64,000 nt of DNA from Isoetes taiwanensis (Eukaryota; Streptophyta; Lycopodiopsida; Isoetales; Isoetaceae), in the NCBI GenBank assembly GCA_021234155.1, contig JAJEKV010000083.1:3440573-3504572 (forward strand), in the 5' to 3' direction. How positions within the stretch are numbered: the first letter of the stretch is position 1; every line of letters begins with the position of its first letter. A program made the translations under genes and the position numbers. This document shows positions 1 through 11,047 of the stretch, one piece after another. The notes under the pieces were generated by a model, which worked only from the letters and a program-made list of their open reading frames with translations, did no database searches and was not told where the DNA came from.

Positions 1-1122
1 AGTAACTATATGGCTAGCAATAAAGTCTTATTTGGATATATTTAAAATCGAACAACATAGAGAGCCAGAGCTGCAAGACCTTGCAGTGAGTGCAAGGCCA
101 AACTACACTTACATGGCTTCCAGTATTCTGCTGCTGAATGTTGTTGCAGAATCTTGTTGTTGCTGAATGTTGTTACCGAAAGTCTTCCTCCAAATATTCC
201 AACGAAAACCTTATCTAGCAATATCTAGCACCAAGAGGCTGAAAGATCGGTGAGGAAAACTTGCCAACCTTAACCACGAATAGATTTGATTGAACGGGAG
301 GTAGGGTCTGCCAGAAACATGATTCTTTCTCATTCCGATGGCATCCAAGGATTTGAAGCCCTCTAAATCTACAGGCATGAAACTGGTTCCACACACCACA
401 CTGAAGATTGTTGGATGAATAAATTGCTGCTAATAAAAAATTGTTTGATGAAATCTGGGCATTGAACTGAAATCCAGCTGGCTGTTTCTGCAGAAGAGGA
501 TGTTAATTAAATACGCAGTAGGGAGAGCTGTCATCTGGTTATTGTTGTAAATTAATTTAAGTTGTACCGCAACTCTCACGTCTATTTCAACATTAAAACT
601 TAAACACTCAAATTATTACTGAAACTTACCAATGCCAGATAGGTGGAGGAATACCTGAACAGCTGAATGCTCCAAATCAAAAGCATGCATAGTTATTCTT
701 GTTATATACTTGTGCCGGCCACATGTACAGTACAGTTCTTGTCATCCAATTGTTCATATGAGCTCCCTTATCTATTGATCATATGTTCTTGTCTATTAAT
801 TGCGGACTTAAGTTTTTACACATTAATGCTATGCAATATCGTGTAATCTGTAGCTTAAGATTACATTAACGTTTTGTTCATTCCCAGGTTTTTTCATTAA
901 GCACTCCCAGCTGGCTAGCTCATTAGAAACGGATTAGAGTACAATATTAGGATTGAAGAAAGAAGCAATTGAACTATTGAAGGATCACTTGAATAATTAA
1001 CCTATCTATGCCTAATACAAATCCGGAATGAGACGAAAAGGGCATTGGGTCACGTCTAAAAAAGGGTGCCTTTTTAACTACATCAACTATTTAAGAAGAC
1101 GAACAAAAAGCCTTTTTGGATT
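1..1122. other. Intergenic, upstream of the F-box gene
   Basis: I see no supported gene. The only local structure is an imperfect tandem repeat around 131-177 built on GCTGAATGTTGTT. A TATA-like TATTTAA lies at 1088-1094, 29 bases before the F-box start codon. That would leave almost no 5' leader, so I do not call it a promoter with confidence. Confidence 0.5.
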
Positions 1123-2307
1123 ATGGAGCTAGAAGGCAAGTTAAAACCGGCGATATGGAGAAAAACAGGGAGAAAAACAATTCCGATTGATTTCCCGATG
1201 GGAGGGGGGCCGAGTAACGAAGTCTACCCAAAGCTGGAAGACGAGCTTCTGATATATGAGATAATACCTAGAGTGCCATTGTTTTACAGGGTGACAAAGT
1301 TTAGGGCAGTATGCAAACGTTGGAGAAAACTGATGGAATCAGAGGAGTACCTGAAATATTGCGAGAGCAGATCCGTTTCGTCGGTTTTGATAACGGTGGA
1401 AAGAAGGTGCACCGGAGAAGAAATCTGCTGGATGTATGAGTCTGCAACACAGGCGCGGGTTCGTCTTCGTAGAACCCTAATACCCGTCTGCGGGGCTGAT
1501 AACGGGCGCAATTATCAGCCCGTGGCCTCCTCTTGGGGTTTGGTATGTTTCTGGAACTATAAGGATGCCCTTGCTGTATGCAACCCTCTTTTAAACCAAT
1601 GGTTAGACCTTCCTTTGCCCCCTTGCCATCCTATCTATCTTCGTCCCAGAGCTCCTCGAGCCGCTTTTTCCTTATTCTCTAAGGACACAGAGCCCGGTTT
1701 CTTTCTCTATGCTTGCCTTTACACTTTTACTGGCTCCGGCCATTACATCTTCGATTCGGACGATCTTGCCTGGCACAGACTTCCTCCCTTGCCCACCTTT
1801 ACCTTGCACGCCTTCGCTCGACTCATTATGCACAACATTCTATATATCCTTAATGAAAATGACTCAAGCCCTACTGGCTATTCCTTCCTGAGCTATGATT
1901 TGAAACTAAGAACGACCACTCTGTTACCTGAACCCCAAAACGTGAACATCAAGCACCACCAAAACGTGAACATCAAGCACCAATCTTATCTGTGTGAACT
2001 CGATGGGAGTATCTTGCTTGTTGGCGTCATGGAGGGTGTTGCTCTAGAGTATGGCCTCTGGACATTTGATATTGGCAGTTCCCAATGGAGCTTTCTAAGA
2101 TCTATAGGACATGCACCTAGATTCACTTCGAATTCAAGGCCAGTGATTGCCAAGGATGATAAACAAATTTATTTCTACACATGTGGTTGGATTGATGCCT
2201 TCTCCATTGAGCAAAATTCATGGAAATTAGTTGACACATGCATAGATACGACTATTATTATAGGTGGATTTACTTTCAAACCTACATTTCATAAGCTTAC
2301 AAGCTAG
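1123..2307 (+). CDS. F-box/kelch-like protein, SCF ubiquitin-ligase substrate adaptor
   Basis: This is an intact single-exon frame of 394 residues. An F-box lies at about residues 38-80: a leucine-rich start (LEDELLIYEIIPRVP) followed by FRAVCKRWRKLMESEEY, the typical V-C-K-x-W-R core that binds SKP1. The remainder has the spacing of a plant F-box-associated/kelch region, with WGLVCFW, YDLKLRTT, LWTFDIGSSQWSF and WIDAFSIEQNSWKLV marking beta-propeller blades. Length is normal for plant F-box/kelch proteins. By family knowledge it would present an unidentified substrate to an SCF complex in cytosol or nucleus. The ATG at 1123 is the first in frame. An in-frame 24-bp tandem duplication at about 1932-1979 repeats QNVNIKHH. 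No paralogue lies in the window. The F-box assignment is firm; the target is unknown. Confidence 0.85.
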   Translation: MELEGKLKPAIWRKTGRKTIPIDFPMGGGPSNEVYPKLEDELLIYEIIPRVPLFYRVTKFRAVCKRWRKLMESEEYLKYCESRSVSSVLITVERRCTGEEICWMYESATQARVRLRRTLIPVCGADNGRNYQPVASSWGLVCFWNYKDALAVCNPLLNQWLDLPLPPCHPIYLRPRAPRAAFSLFSKDTEPGFFLYACLYTFTGSGHYIFDSDDLAWHRLPPLPTFTLHAFARLIMHNILYILNENDSSPTGYSFLSYDLKLRTTTLLPEPQNVNIKHHQNVNIKHQSYLCELDGSILLVGVMEGVALEYGLWTFDIGSSQWSFLRSIGHAPRFTSNSRPVIAKDDKQIYFYTCGWIDAFSIEQNSWKLVDTCIDTTIIIGGFTFKPTFHKLTS

Positions 2308-2356
2308 TGTAAGGTGACTCCAAGTCTACAAGCTAGTGTAAGGCAACTCAAGTTTA
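2299..2356 (+). repeat. 29-bp tandem duplication over the F-box stop codon
   Basis: ACAAGCTAGTGTAAGG begins at 2299 and again at 2328. The first unit contains the stop codon, so the second is a non-coding echo in the 3' UTR. Confidence 0.8.
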
Positions 2357-2967
2357 TAAGTAACTATGAAATACTACAAAATATAGCCAAATTTGGTATT
2401 GGAAAAGAATTGAATGTCATGGTTGTGGGATACAATTGTATCTATTATGATTGTTGAAAATGCTATTTAACGTTAAACACGACAACAAAATTATCACATT
2501 ATGACAATGTGCTATTGTTTGAGATCTCACCATTGCGATGCTATTGTTTGAGCAGGGTCTCACAATTGCAGTTTAATGTAACTAATTCTAGTGCGACATG
2601 CAAACATGAATTGCATCAAAATCCAACTGACCTTATATATTGACATGTCTTTTGATTCTTCCATTAAAAAGATTGTTCATTGGAAGGTGTTCTATATACT
2701 TCAATATTAATTGTAATTATAAATTGATTAGAAAATAAACCATTGAAGGCCTTAAAAACATATTTGATAATTTACATGATCTATGTCAGAAAGAAATCTA
2801 AAATGTTTATAAATCGATTATCAAAATAAAAGATTAAAGGCAACATACTAGCAAACATGTGCCAAGCTAATGTCCAGGCGTGTGTTTTTACTTGGCCTTT
2901 AACATTTGTATGTGGAACTTCCGTCAACACCGCAAGTTAATGCTTGAACAAGATTTGCTTTTGGAAT
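2357..2967. other. AT-rich spacer
   Basis: No gene, RNA or mobile-element structure is recognised. Short ORFs here lack any recognisable motif. Confidence 0.5.
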
Positions 2968-3425
2968 TATTGTTCATTACCTGCATATTTTATGGTGAGC
3001 TTATGTTCCTCAACATGATCCCATATATAGGAGTACTTCAAGGAAGCATCCACAATTTCAAGGTCGATTCCCTGATGTAACTACATGTAGAACCTGGTAA
3101 AAATCTCCTTCCAGAATAACAATGAACTTTTAAATAGTCTGTCACATGATATCTCATCATGGAATGTTCGATCCAGTGCTTCCCAAACATGTTTATACAT
3201 CACTTGGGCCTTATCCCATATAATCATGTGAGTTGCTCTTATCAAGTTTGCAGCTCTGACTGCTTTGGAATGTTGCAAGTTGCTATATATATTTATTAAT
3301 ATCTTGAACCTTGTATGTGCAATGCATCTGTCGTTGCCTTGGTTGAGTGCTGATAGCCTTTGTGAGGGTTTATGAAAGTGTGATACTTTGATCGGGAAAT
3401 AAACAAGCATCCTAATGCAAACCAC
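2968..3425 (-). pseudogene. Helitron Pif1-like helicase fragment
   Basis: Reading the minus strand, one frame runs through a single in-frame TAG near 3078-3080. It carries a recognisable series of Pif1/Helitron helicase landmarks: MIIWDKAQVMYKHVWEALDR (the Walker B line, normally IIWDEA), a decayed stretch where FGGDFRQILPV is expected, then IVDASLKYSYIWDHVEEHKL, matching the conserved 'A-S-x-x-x-S-Y-x-W' segment and the start of the region before NMR. The Walker B Glu is replaced by Lys and the FGGDFRQ motif is unreadable, so it cannot encode an active helicase. No Helitron ends (TC...CTRR plus hairpin) were located. The family call rests on motif order, not on a search. Confidence 0.65.
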
Positions 3426-4292
3426 CTCTTAAAAACCCCTTTCATCATTTGTGCACGACAAGTATTGCAAGAGAAGGCCCAATTGAAAATTTGGCTCATT
3501 CAATTTTAACATCAACTTGGCCATGGGAGCAAAACTACATTGTTTGTTTGTATTTATTATGCCCAATGCTGCTTAATACTAATAGATTGCTTTTCTGTAA
3601 TTAAATATGATTCAATGGGAAGGTCATATAAATTAACTTTTTGGCACACATACACAATACCACTATTGTACCTATGCATCTTTATGCTCTCATACATACA
3701 GCAAGAACATTAGTTTAAAAGTTAAAGTATTTATATTCTTTCATCTTTACCATTGACAACAAAAAATCATCACATGGAATAGTGAAGAATGGTTTGGTCA
3801 TAAGCACACTTGTCATCCCAAACAAAGGTGCGATGGTCACATAGAAAAACAAATACACCTTTGTATGCTCAAAAAGCTTGGGTCCAAGCTGGCAAGTTCC
3901 TCCCGTGAATCAACAAACCCATTCATGTCATTGTGATGTAACTTTTACATCTTTGAATTAACAGGATGCAAGACTACATCTTCAAGCTTTTTGTTTCAAT
4001 TAAATGCAACAACATTATTGCACAGAGCCTTCTATCCATGGGGATATCACTTAGCACTAGAGTTGTCCAGGAGACTATTTCAGGTTCATGGACCAGAATT
4101 GGTCCAGCATACCCCCTCCTACTTAAATCCATGTACCTAACAGAAGAAATTTCAATTTTACAATAAAACACCACCTTTTGAATCTTAATTTGATTCTTAA
4201 TGATTTGTGAAGATTTCATGATTAATGGAATCACCCGTATGTTGTGGTGATTGTTCAAACTTTAGAGAAACTGGCAGTTTTTCCACCAGTCT
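3426..4292. other. Spacer without recognised genes
   Basis: The first part may be further decayed Helitron sequence on the minus strand (a frame at 3296-3499), but no motif supports it. The remainder is unassigned AT-rich sequence up to the retroposon target site. Confidence 0.4.
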
Positions 4293-5860
4293 AGAACTGC
4301 ATTCTGATACTACCTGATTTTTCGGGAGAAGGGGCCGATAACGGGCCGGCGATGGCGTCCTTTTTCTTGAAAGAAACCTAGGGGGCGGCTATGGCCGACC
4401 CCATCTCCTTGGTGAATCAGGTTTGCCCCGGATGCTGGAGGGCAGTTTAGGGATCCGTGCTCCCGAAGACTGGGCTGGTAGAACCAATCTTGCAAGTCGA
4501 AGTCTTCTTCCTTTCGTTCCCTTTCGTGCAAAAACCAGGGAAGCTTCCTTCCATTTTCTTCTAGCTTCTAATCCTTGACAACAGTTTAGAGGCTTCGAGG
4601 TTCTTGGCAAGGTGAATGCACTTGGTATTTCTGCTTCTTGTTTTCGCATCTAGCACAGGGTTTCGGCTATGGGAGGTGTGCCTCAAGTTAGCTTCAGAGG
4701 TAAAGTGATGCTCCTCTTCTGTCATTGATTTCATTCTTGTCAGCTTCTAGTGGTCTGGCTGGGAGAAGGGATGCAGATTCCAGGAAACAGATATTAACAG
4801 CTCTGTAGTATGTGCTGCCATAAGAAGAAGGAACCACTCTTCAAGTACAGTCCCCAGCTAGAATAATTTTCGGAAGGGATCTTCAAGATTAGCTTGGTGT
4901 TAGACTGGAAACAAATGTTGGCCCCTGTAGTACTATGACAGCTAAGAAGAAGACGTTGTTGGCATCTATAGTACTATTATTCTGCAACCCCTTTCTTTAT
5001 GCTGGTGCTAGTATCTGCAAGAGCCAAACCCTTTGACAGAAGACAAGCGCTTCTGCATTTCTGCTGCAAATATTTCAAAGACTTTGTGGCTGTTTGTCTA
5101 ACAATTGGCAGGGCCCGTGCTCCCCTTTCCCAGCAAGGGGTGGCTTGAGAATTGGTAGTCTGCAGGAACGGGACAGCTCAAAAGCCATTGACTTCTAGTG
5201 GGCGGGAGACCCTAGAAAGGTTAAATTCTTGGTCTTGCAGGAAGACAAGGCCTGCATGGCTAGATGCAGATGGGTCAGGCGTGGGTCAGGATTCTAGCGG
5301 TGCTGCTCCCTCTGGTTCGTTGGTGAGAAGAAGGTCGAGTGCCTTATAACATGAGGCACCCCCTATAGTATTGCTGCAGTCGCTGATGGGATCAGCACTA
5401 TCTTCGGCAGGGAAGCATAAAGAGGATCCTGCCTCTAGTTTGACAGCTGACCAGTGCGATTGGCTACTCCCTTTCTTGCTGCTGGTAATCTCAGGTCTGG
5501 TTTCTTTGCCATATCCGAGGGCCTATTTTTGAAGCAATGATGCAGTTGGGGCATGTGGAAAGACAGGAACTCAGCTCCCATAGTATCTGTATTGGAGAAG
5601 AGGCTGTGTAGTTCTTGTCCAGTAACTGGCCCTAGTTGTGTTATTAGGGTCTAGGAAATTAGTCCTTCTCTCCTGTAGTATCCTATGGAGAAGAAGTTGA
5701 GAGAGGCTAAAGAGTACTAGGCTCAGAGTCTGGGCTGCTATCCATGGATACGAGAAGTGGTAGCAGCTCTGGGCTCAACTGTATGTATGAAAATGTTTTA
5801 TCCTTTGAATATAATACAGATCCTTGACTTCAAAAGAAAAAAAAAAAAGAACTGCATTCT
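4293..5860 (+). mobile_element. Poly(A)-tailed retroposon with 13-bp target-site duplication
   Basis: AGAACTGCATTCT occurs at 4293-4305 and again at 5848-5860, directly after an A-run. The 1.54-kb insert between is markedly more GC-rich than its flanks and ends in an oligo(A) tail, the signature of target-primed reverse transcription. It shows no RT, endonuclease or other retroelement domain. A short open stretch near 4418-4570 could be ORF1-like, but stops interrupt it. A motif resembling 'C-TGTAGTAT...AGAAGAAG' recurs about five times between 4800 and 5700. It may be a non-autonomous LINE derivative or a retrocopy of an unidentified transcript. The mechanism is well supported; the family is unknown. 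Confidence 0.8.
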
Positions 5861-5901
5861 CCATTTTCTTATTATAAAGGGGTCCAAACCTTGTTAAACT
5901 T

Positions 5902-6770
5902 TGTTAAATTTTAAGAAAAGGCTATGATTATCTCAAGAGTATAACTGAGATGCCTAGCAAGATTTCTTTTCAAATTACATGAGCACCTATAGTGCAAATG
6001 ATAATCTAGTGGAGAGCCACAATATGGTCTCTAATCTCCACTAGATTATACACATTTTTCCCATCATTTTATTTGAATCAATGGTATGCAATCACAATGG
6101 TTCTATTGTCAATAAACATTTAGCTTTTAAACCTTTAAAACACTGTAGCACAATTTACTGTTCATCAGGCATTGACCCGATCACTGTAGCTCCATTGACT
6201 GGGCATATCCAGTCTTCCATATCGGATCTGTGCATTGATTCATCTGCCTCCGTCTATTCAACAGGTTCATACCTTTGTAATCGTCAATCCGGCGATTAAG
6301 GGTACGATCAACTTTCCAATCCAGGCTTCTTCTGTCATCACCAAATATTCCACAGGATAAACTCAAAGAATGAGACGTCTTTGATATATCCCACAGGCGT
6401 ATCATAAAAAATAAGCCTTTGAACCATTGAAACCTATTTTCAATTTTAATGCTGACTTTTTGCAATCATAACCATATTAACATTAGGTTTTCTTTCTTCG
6501 ACAAGCATGTCCATGTTCAACATTGAACTAGCAACCAATAATCAACCCTTGCACCCTAGATTATGTCATAATGTTCAAGGTTGTCTGGCCTACTGCCACT
6601 GCTTCTCGTAGGCAGACATATTAGCTCAAGTCTTCATGCAACATAGTTTACAATCTTCAGTAACTTATGATTCAACTTAGATCATTATCTGCTCATTTGC
6701 TCTTTACATGCATTCACTGCCACTGCTTCTCATGAATGTTCATATGACTTATAATGCTGAATCCTCATCA
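5902..6770 (-). repeat. Left LTR (3' LTR of the Copia element)
   Basis: On the minus strand it starts TGATGAGGATTC and ends AAATTTAACA, giving the TG...CA ends. It contains a perfect 15-bp inverted repeat, ATAATCTAGTGGAGA at 6001-6015 with its complement at 6035-6049. In the right LTR one base of the left arm is mutated. Confidence 0.95.
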
Positions 6771-6780
6771 CTCCTCCTTC
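6771..6780 (-). promoter_or_regulatory. Copia polypurine tract
   Basis: The minus strand reads GAAGGAGGAG immediately before the TG of the 3' LTR, the expected place for the plus-strand primer. Confidence 0.85.
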
Positions 6781-6872
6781 AGCTTATAAGTCTATGTATT
6801 TGACACATTTAACTCAGCTTTAAAGCACACATATTTACTTTCTGGCAATGCCTCAGTAAAGATGTCTGCAAT

Positions 6873-7958
6873 CTACTTGTTCGTGTCAACATACTCCATA
6901 TGTATTACCCTTTTTTCAGCTAGATCTCTTATGAAGTGCATGCTCAATTCAATGTGTTTGGTCCTATCATGATGCACAGGATTCTTCACTATTGCTATGC
7001 AGCTTTGGCTGTCTGTCCATATGTCAGTAGGCTCCATTTGTTCACAGTTCAATTCATTTAATAATCTCCTCAGCCACACTACCTCTTTGGCAACTAATGC
7101 AGCTGCTGCATATTCAGCTTCTGCTGAACTCATGGCCACAGCAGTTTGTTTTTTACATCTCCAGGAAATAACCCCTCCACCTAGAAATATTGCATACCCT
7201 GATGTGGACCTTCTTGTGTGCAGGTCTCCTCCCCAATCTGCATCACTATAACATTTCATGATTAGATTTTCTGAATTGAAACATATACCATGTCCTTGAG
7301 TGCCTTTGAGATATTTCAAGACTCGTTTGGCAGCCTCCCAATGCTCTCTGGTTGCATTATGATTTCTCCTGCTGAGTATATTGACTGCATAAGCTATGTC
7401 AGGTCGAGTATTATTAGCCAAGTATAGTAAACATCCAATTAATGCCCTGTAAGGAATGTTTTCCATTTTGGCAGTATCTTCTTCAGTTAAATCTTGTACA
7501 TAGGTTAATCTGTGTCCTGGAGTCATTGGAATTTTTGCTGGCTTTGCTTCTGTCAGGCTGAATCTTTTGAGCATATTTTCTACATGTTTTTCTTGATGTA
7601 GCCTCAACCATTTTTGCTCTCTATTCCTGACTACCTCTATACCCAAGAATTTCTTTAGTTCACCTAGGTCTGCCATTTGAAACCGTGACTTCAGAATACA
7701 CTTGCATGAATTTAGAACTTTGATTGAGTTGGCTACCATGATGCAATCATCCACATACAATGCTATTATGCAATATTCTTCACCTTGCTTGAATCTATAC
7801 AAATTGCCATCATTTTGCAACTTCTCAAATCCATGTTCTTGCAAGAATTGATTCATACACAGGTACCATTCCCTTGGTGATTGATTTAACCCATATACAG
7901 CCCTATTTAGTTTCCATATCATGTCTTTCCCTTGCTCATAGCCTGGGGCTTGCCTCAT
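6873..7958 (-). pseudogene. Copia RT (C-terminal part) and RNase H
   Basis: This 361-residue frame begins within RT at MRQAPGYEQG, contains AVYGLNQSPREWY and the catalytic ALYVDDCIMV (the YVDD box), and runs through the linker with PYRALIGCLLYLANNTRPDI into Copia RNase H: CYSDADWGG, RSTSGYAIF, SSAEAEY and a late DRTKHIE. These RNase H catalytic acidic positions look intact. It overlaps the upstream RT frame by four bases because a deletion and frameshift separate them, so it cannot be translated as the normal polyprotein. Confidence 0.9.
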
Positions 7959-8473
7959 AAATGCCTCCTCAGCGCATTGGCCATGGCTAATAAAATTATG
8001 ATGCTTGTGAGTTTTACTATAGGGGAGTAGGTTTCATCATAATCTCTGCCTTTTTTCTGAGTATAACCTTGAGCAACTAATCTTGCTTTGAATTTCTTAC
8101 TGCCATCTGGATTAAGCTTAATTTTATATAACCATTTACTCCCTATAATATTCTGTTTCCCATCATATTTTACTAGCTCATATGTTTTGGTGTCTTCAAA
8201 TGATTTAAGCTCATCTCTCATAGCTGCCATCCACTTCTCTTTGTCTACACTTTCCTGAACTTCTTCAAAATTCTGTGGTATGATCTCATCCTCTAGAATG
8301 GCCATTATTTGCTCATGCTCTACTGCTTCAATACGCCTACTTTTGCCTTGCTCAGTTCTGCCATAAGGTTTATCTTCTAATTTTGCTTCTTCAATTAATT
8401 TTTCTGCTTGTGTTTTTCTTTTCCTTTTGATCTTGACTGGATCATGCATTTCTTGTTTTGGTTCTTGTTCCAC
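7955..8473 (-). pseudogene. Copia RT (N-terminal part), truncated by deletion
   Basis: The frame holds the Copia RT start (KWMAAMRDELKSF, ELV, GSKWLYKIK, ARLVAQGYTQ, DETYSPIVK, ILLAMAN) and then terminates early. The next expected segment, the D-V-K-x-A-F-L-N-G block carrying the first catalytic aspartate, is absent. The sequence jumps straight to EEAFMRQAPGY in another frame. About 20 residues have been deleted, removing an essential metal-binding Asp. Confidence 0.9.
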
Positions 8474-8523
8474 CTCAGGGGCTTTGTGTTCAATTTCTAC
8501 TGCAGGGACTTGACTCTCTTCTT

Positions 8524-9627
8524 CTATTGCATTTTCCTAATTGTTTTGCTCGTTTTCTTCTTCATGAACAGCCTGTTCAATCTCCTCTGATTCATCTGTC
8601 TCATCAGTCTCAAATTTAACCACGGGTTCAGTGTAGGTACTATTTTCACCCCTTTTCTGTACCTGTGTTTATATAGTACACTTTCATTGAATAAAACATC
8701 TCGGCTGACTATAATGGTCTTTGTTTCTGGATTATATACTCTATATCCCTTGGCTTCATTATCATAGCCCACCAAAAAACCAATCTCAGCTCTATTGTCC
8801 AGCTTTTTCCTTAATTCTGAAGGAACATGAGTATATACCAAACAGCCATAAACTTTGTATTTCATATAATCTATTTCTTCCTTAGGATTCCGTACAATGT
8901 TTGGTATATTTCCATGAAGAGTAGAAGAAGGAAGAATATTCTGAATTTCTATGGCAGCTTGCAAAGCTTCTACCCAAAGACTATTTGGCAAGCCACTTTC
9001 CTTTAGCATAGACCTGACTGCATCCATAATTGTCCTATTTTTCCTTTCTGACACCCCATTTTGTTGAGGAGTATATCTGCATGTTAATTGTCCTTTAATG
9101 CCATGAGTAATGCAGTATGTTCTAAATTTTGTTGACAAATATTCCCCTCCACGGTCTGATCTAATACATTTTAGCTTGTGGCCTGTTTCCCTTTCCATTT
9201 CTGCCACATATTGTTTGAAAGCATTTAAAGCTTGTGATTTCTTTTCCAAGCAATATGTTTTGCATTTTCTACTGTGATCATCAGTGAAAGTTATGAAATA
9301 TCTTTTGTTACCTCTACCTCTCACATTTAATGGGCCACACAAGTCAGAATGCACTAATTCCAAAGTTTGCTGTGTTTTGGATTGTCTTTTAGCAAATGGC
9401 AACCTGTGCAACTTTCCAAGAACACATCCTTCACAAACATGGTTATTTTTGTTGTCACGATAATCTATAAGGCCTTGTTTATGAAGAACTTCTAATTTCT
9501 TGTAATCTGTATGAGCTAATCTGTTGTGCCAGAGTTCTACACCAATTTCAGATATTGCATTTACACCACAATGCACGAGACTGTTTAGCTCAAACAAGTT
9601 GCCAACTCTCTTGGCATAAAACTTCAA
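8524..9627 (-). pseudogene. Copia integrase
   Basis: This 367-residue frame has the pre-integrase zinc-binding block (WHNRLAHTDYKKL ... CEGCVLGKLHRLPF, an H-C-C pattern). The integrase core follows with all three acidic residues: VHSDLCGPL, IRSDRGGEYLS and PQQNGVSERKN. A GKGF-like downstream part (AEIGFLVGY, YRVYNPETKTI, VSRDVLFNES) follows. The domain itself looks intact, but it is separated from protease by a one-base frameshift near 9672 and from RT by a stop, so it is scored as part of a dead polyprotein. Confidence 0.9.
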
Positions 9628-9671
9628 TTCATCTTTGAGAAATACATTACATTGTTCTGCTTCAAATGTAA

Positions 9672-10008
9672 CTATCCCAAATCACATAATTGACTTACTG
9701 AAATTAAATTTTTAATTATTGCTGGAACACACAACACATCCTCTATATTTATGATATTTCCATTCAAGTCTTTTAGTTGCAAAGGCCCACTTCCTTGAAT
9801 ATCTTGCAATGCCCCATTCCCAACTTGGATCTTTCTTGATTTTGCAGTTAAGAATTTCTTCAAGAGTTCAGCATCCTTGACTACTGATCTTTCAGCTCCA
9901 GAATCAACTATTAAATGATCAGTTTCATTATTACATGCATTCTCATTGATAACTGCAAAATCACTTAATACCTCATCTTCATCTTGTGCTTCTGTCTTAG
10001 TTTTAGGC
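9672..10008 (-). pseudogene. Copia protease region
   Basis: The minus strand reads LIVDSGAERSVV, the aspartic protease active-site triad (D-S-G), followed by IQVGNGALQDIQGSGPL and VLCVPAIIKNLISVSQL, the standard Copia protease-to-GAG-pre-integrase junction. It is bounded upstream by an in-frame TAG near 10009, where a glutamine codon would be a one-base change, and downstream by a frameshift. Confidence 0.85.
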
Positions 10009-10086
10009 TATTGTTCTTCTTGAGCAATGTATGCTCTTTCATAGCCTTGACCCCTGCCTCTGCCAGATCTTCCAATACTGGATTCA

Positions 10087-10136
10087 CCTCTAGAAAAATC
10101 TATTCTATTCTATTATATTCTATTCTTCCTCTAGAA
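10087..10136 (+). mobile_element. Tail-only LINE insertion with 9-bp target-site duplication
   Basis: CCTCTAGAA occurs at 10087-10095 and 10128-10136. Between them is almost nothing but a TTCTA microsatellite. The same (TTCTA)n tail ends the LINE fragments at 57745-58196 and 63020-63158. The net insertion is 41 bp, which shifts the gag frame. Confidence 0.7.
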
Positions 10137-11038
10137 GGCCTACCATAGTTTTTTGGTGTGGGACACTTGGAGGCTACATGTCCTCTTCCCCCACAAGTGT
10201 AGCAATTAAATTCTTTCTTTAGTTTAGGGCATTCATTTTTATAATGCCCTGCTTCATGACAATGATAGCAAATTATTTTGCCTTTCCTTTTCATCACTAG
10301 TATTTCAGGGGTTTCTTCATTTTGACTTTGCCTTAATACTTTCTTTTGCTCCCATTCAGTTCTAAGCATGACCTCCGCCTCTTCTCTACTTTTGCTTGAA
10401 TTTCTAATGAATAATGCCAAGGTCTCATTCTCCCTATAGCCCTTGAAATTTGCAACACCTGACTCCTCTCAGATATCACAACCCCAGCCCCTTCTAGGTC
10501 AGCAATCAAGTTATCAAACTTGTTGAAAAATTCGGATACGTCTTCATCCTCTCTAAGCTTTAGATTCCTTAATTCATTTTCCAATAAATCTATTTGTGAG
10601 GATGCTTTTTCCTCATAATGCTTAAGCAAGAACTTCCACATCTCCCTAGGACTGAGAGACCTTAACTTCAAACGTATGGCAGGACTTACCTTACAAGTTA
10701 TGATGCTTTGTGCTTCTTTAACTTTAGCCTGCAATGATTTTCCTCCTCCTATACTGGTACCTCCTCCAGAACGTCCGATTACTGGCTCCCCCGAGCACTG
10801 CACCTGCGGCTCCCGAGCTCACACTTGCACCAGGTTGACCACTGCGGCTCCGATTCTTGATCCCAGAAGCAGTCCTAGTTAGCACATCTGCTGACACTTG
10901 ACTATTAGGATCAACCACCTCCCAGAGCTCCTCTACATCCAGGACATGCATTATGGCATCCTTCCATATCTGAAACCCTGGACCACCTTTGTATACATCT
11001 ATGGTGTTGAGCAAACTCGCTCCAAATCTGCTAGACAT
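10100..11038 (-). pseudogene. Copia gag, multiply frameshifted
   Basis: The start is MSSRFGASLLNTIDVYKG with the plant Copia opening W-x-x-A-I-M-H-V-L. It continues in other frames through REMWKFLLKHYEEKASSQ and NLKLREDEDVSEFFNKFD (UBN2/gag-polypeptide type). Two CCHC zinc knuckles follow at about 10165-10270: CYHCHEAGHYKNEC and CYTCGGRGHVASKC. At least two frameshifts split it, and a 41-bp insertion at 10087-10127 destroys its 3' end. The ATG at 11036-11038 lies just after the primer site, as expected. Confidence 0.85.
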
Positions 11039-11047
11039 TGTTAAGAG

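Noticed and set aside
4310-4649. Minus-strand ORFs in the retroposon
   Set aside because: No motifs, and the target-site duplication with A-tail places the transcript on the plus strand.
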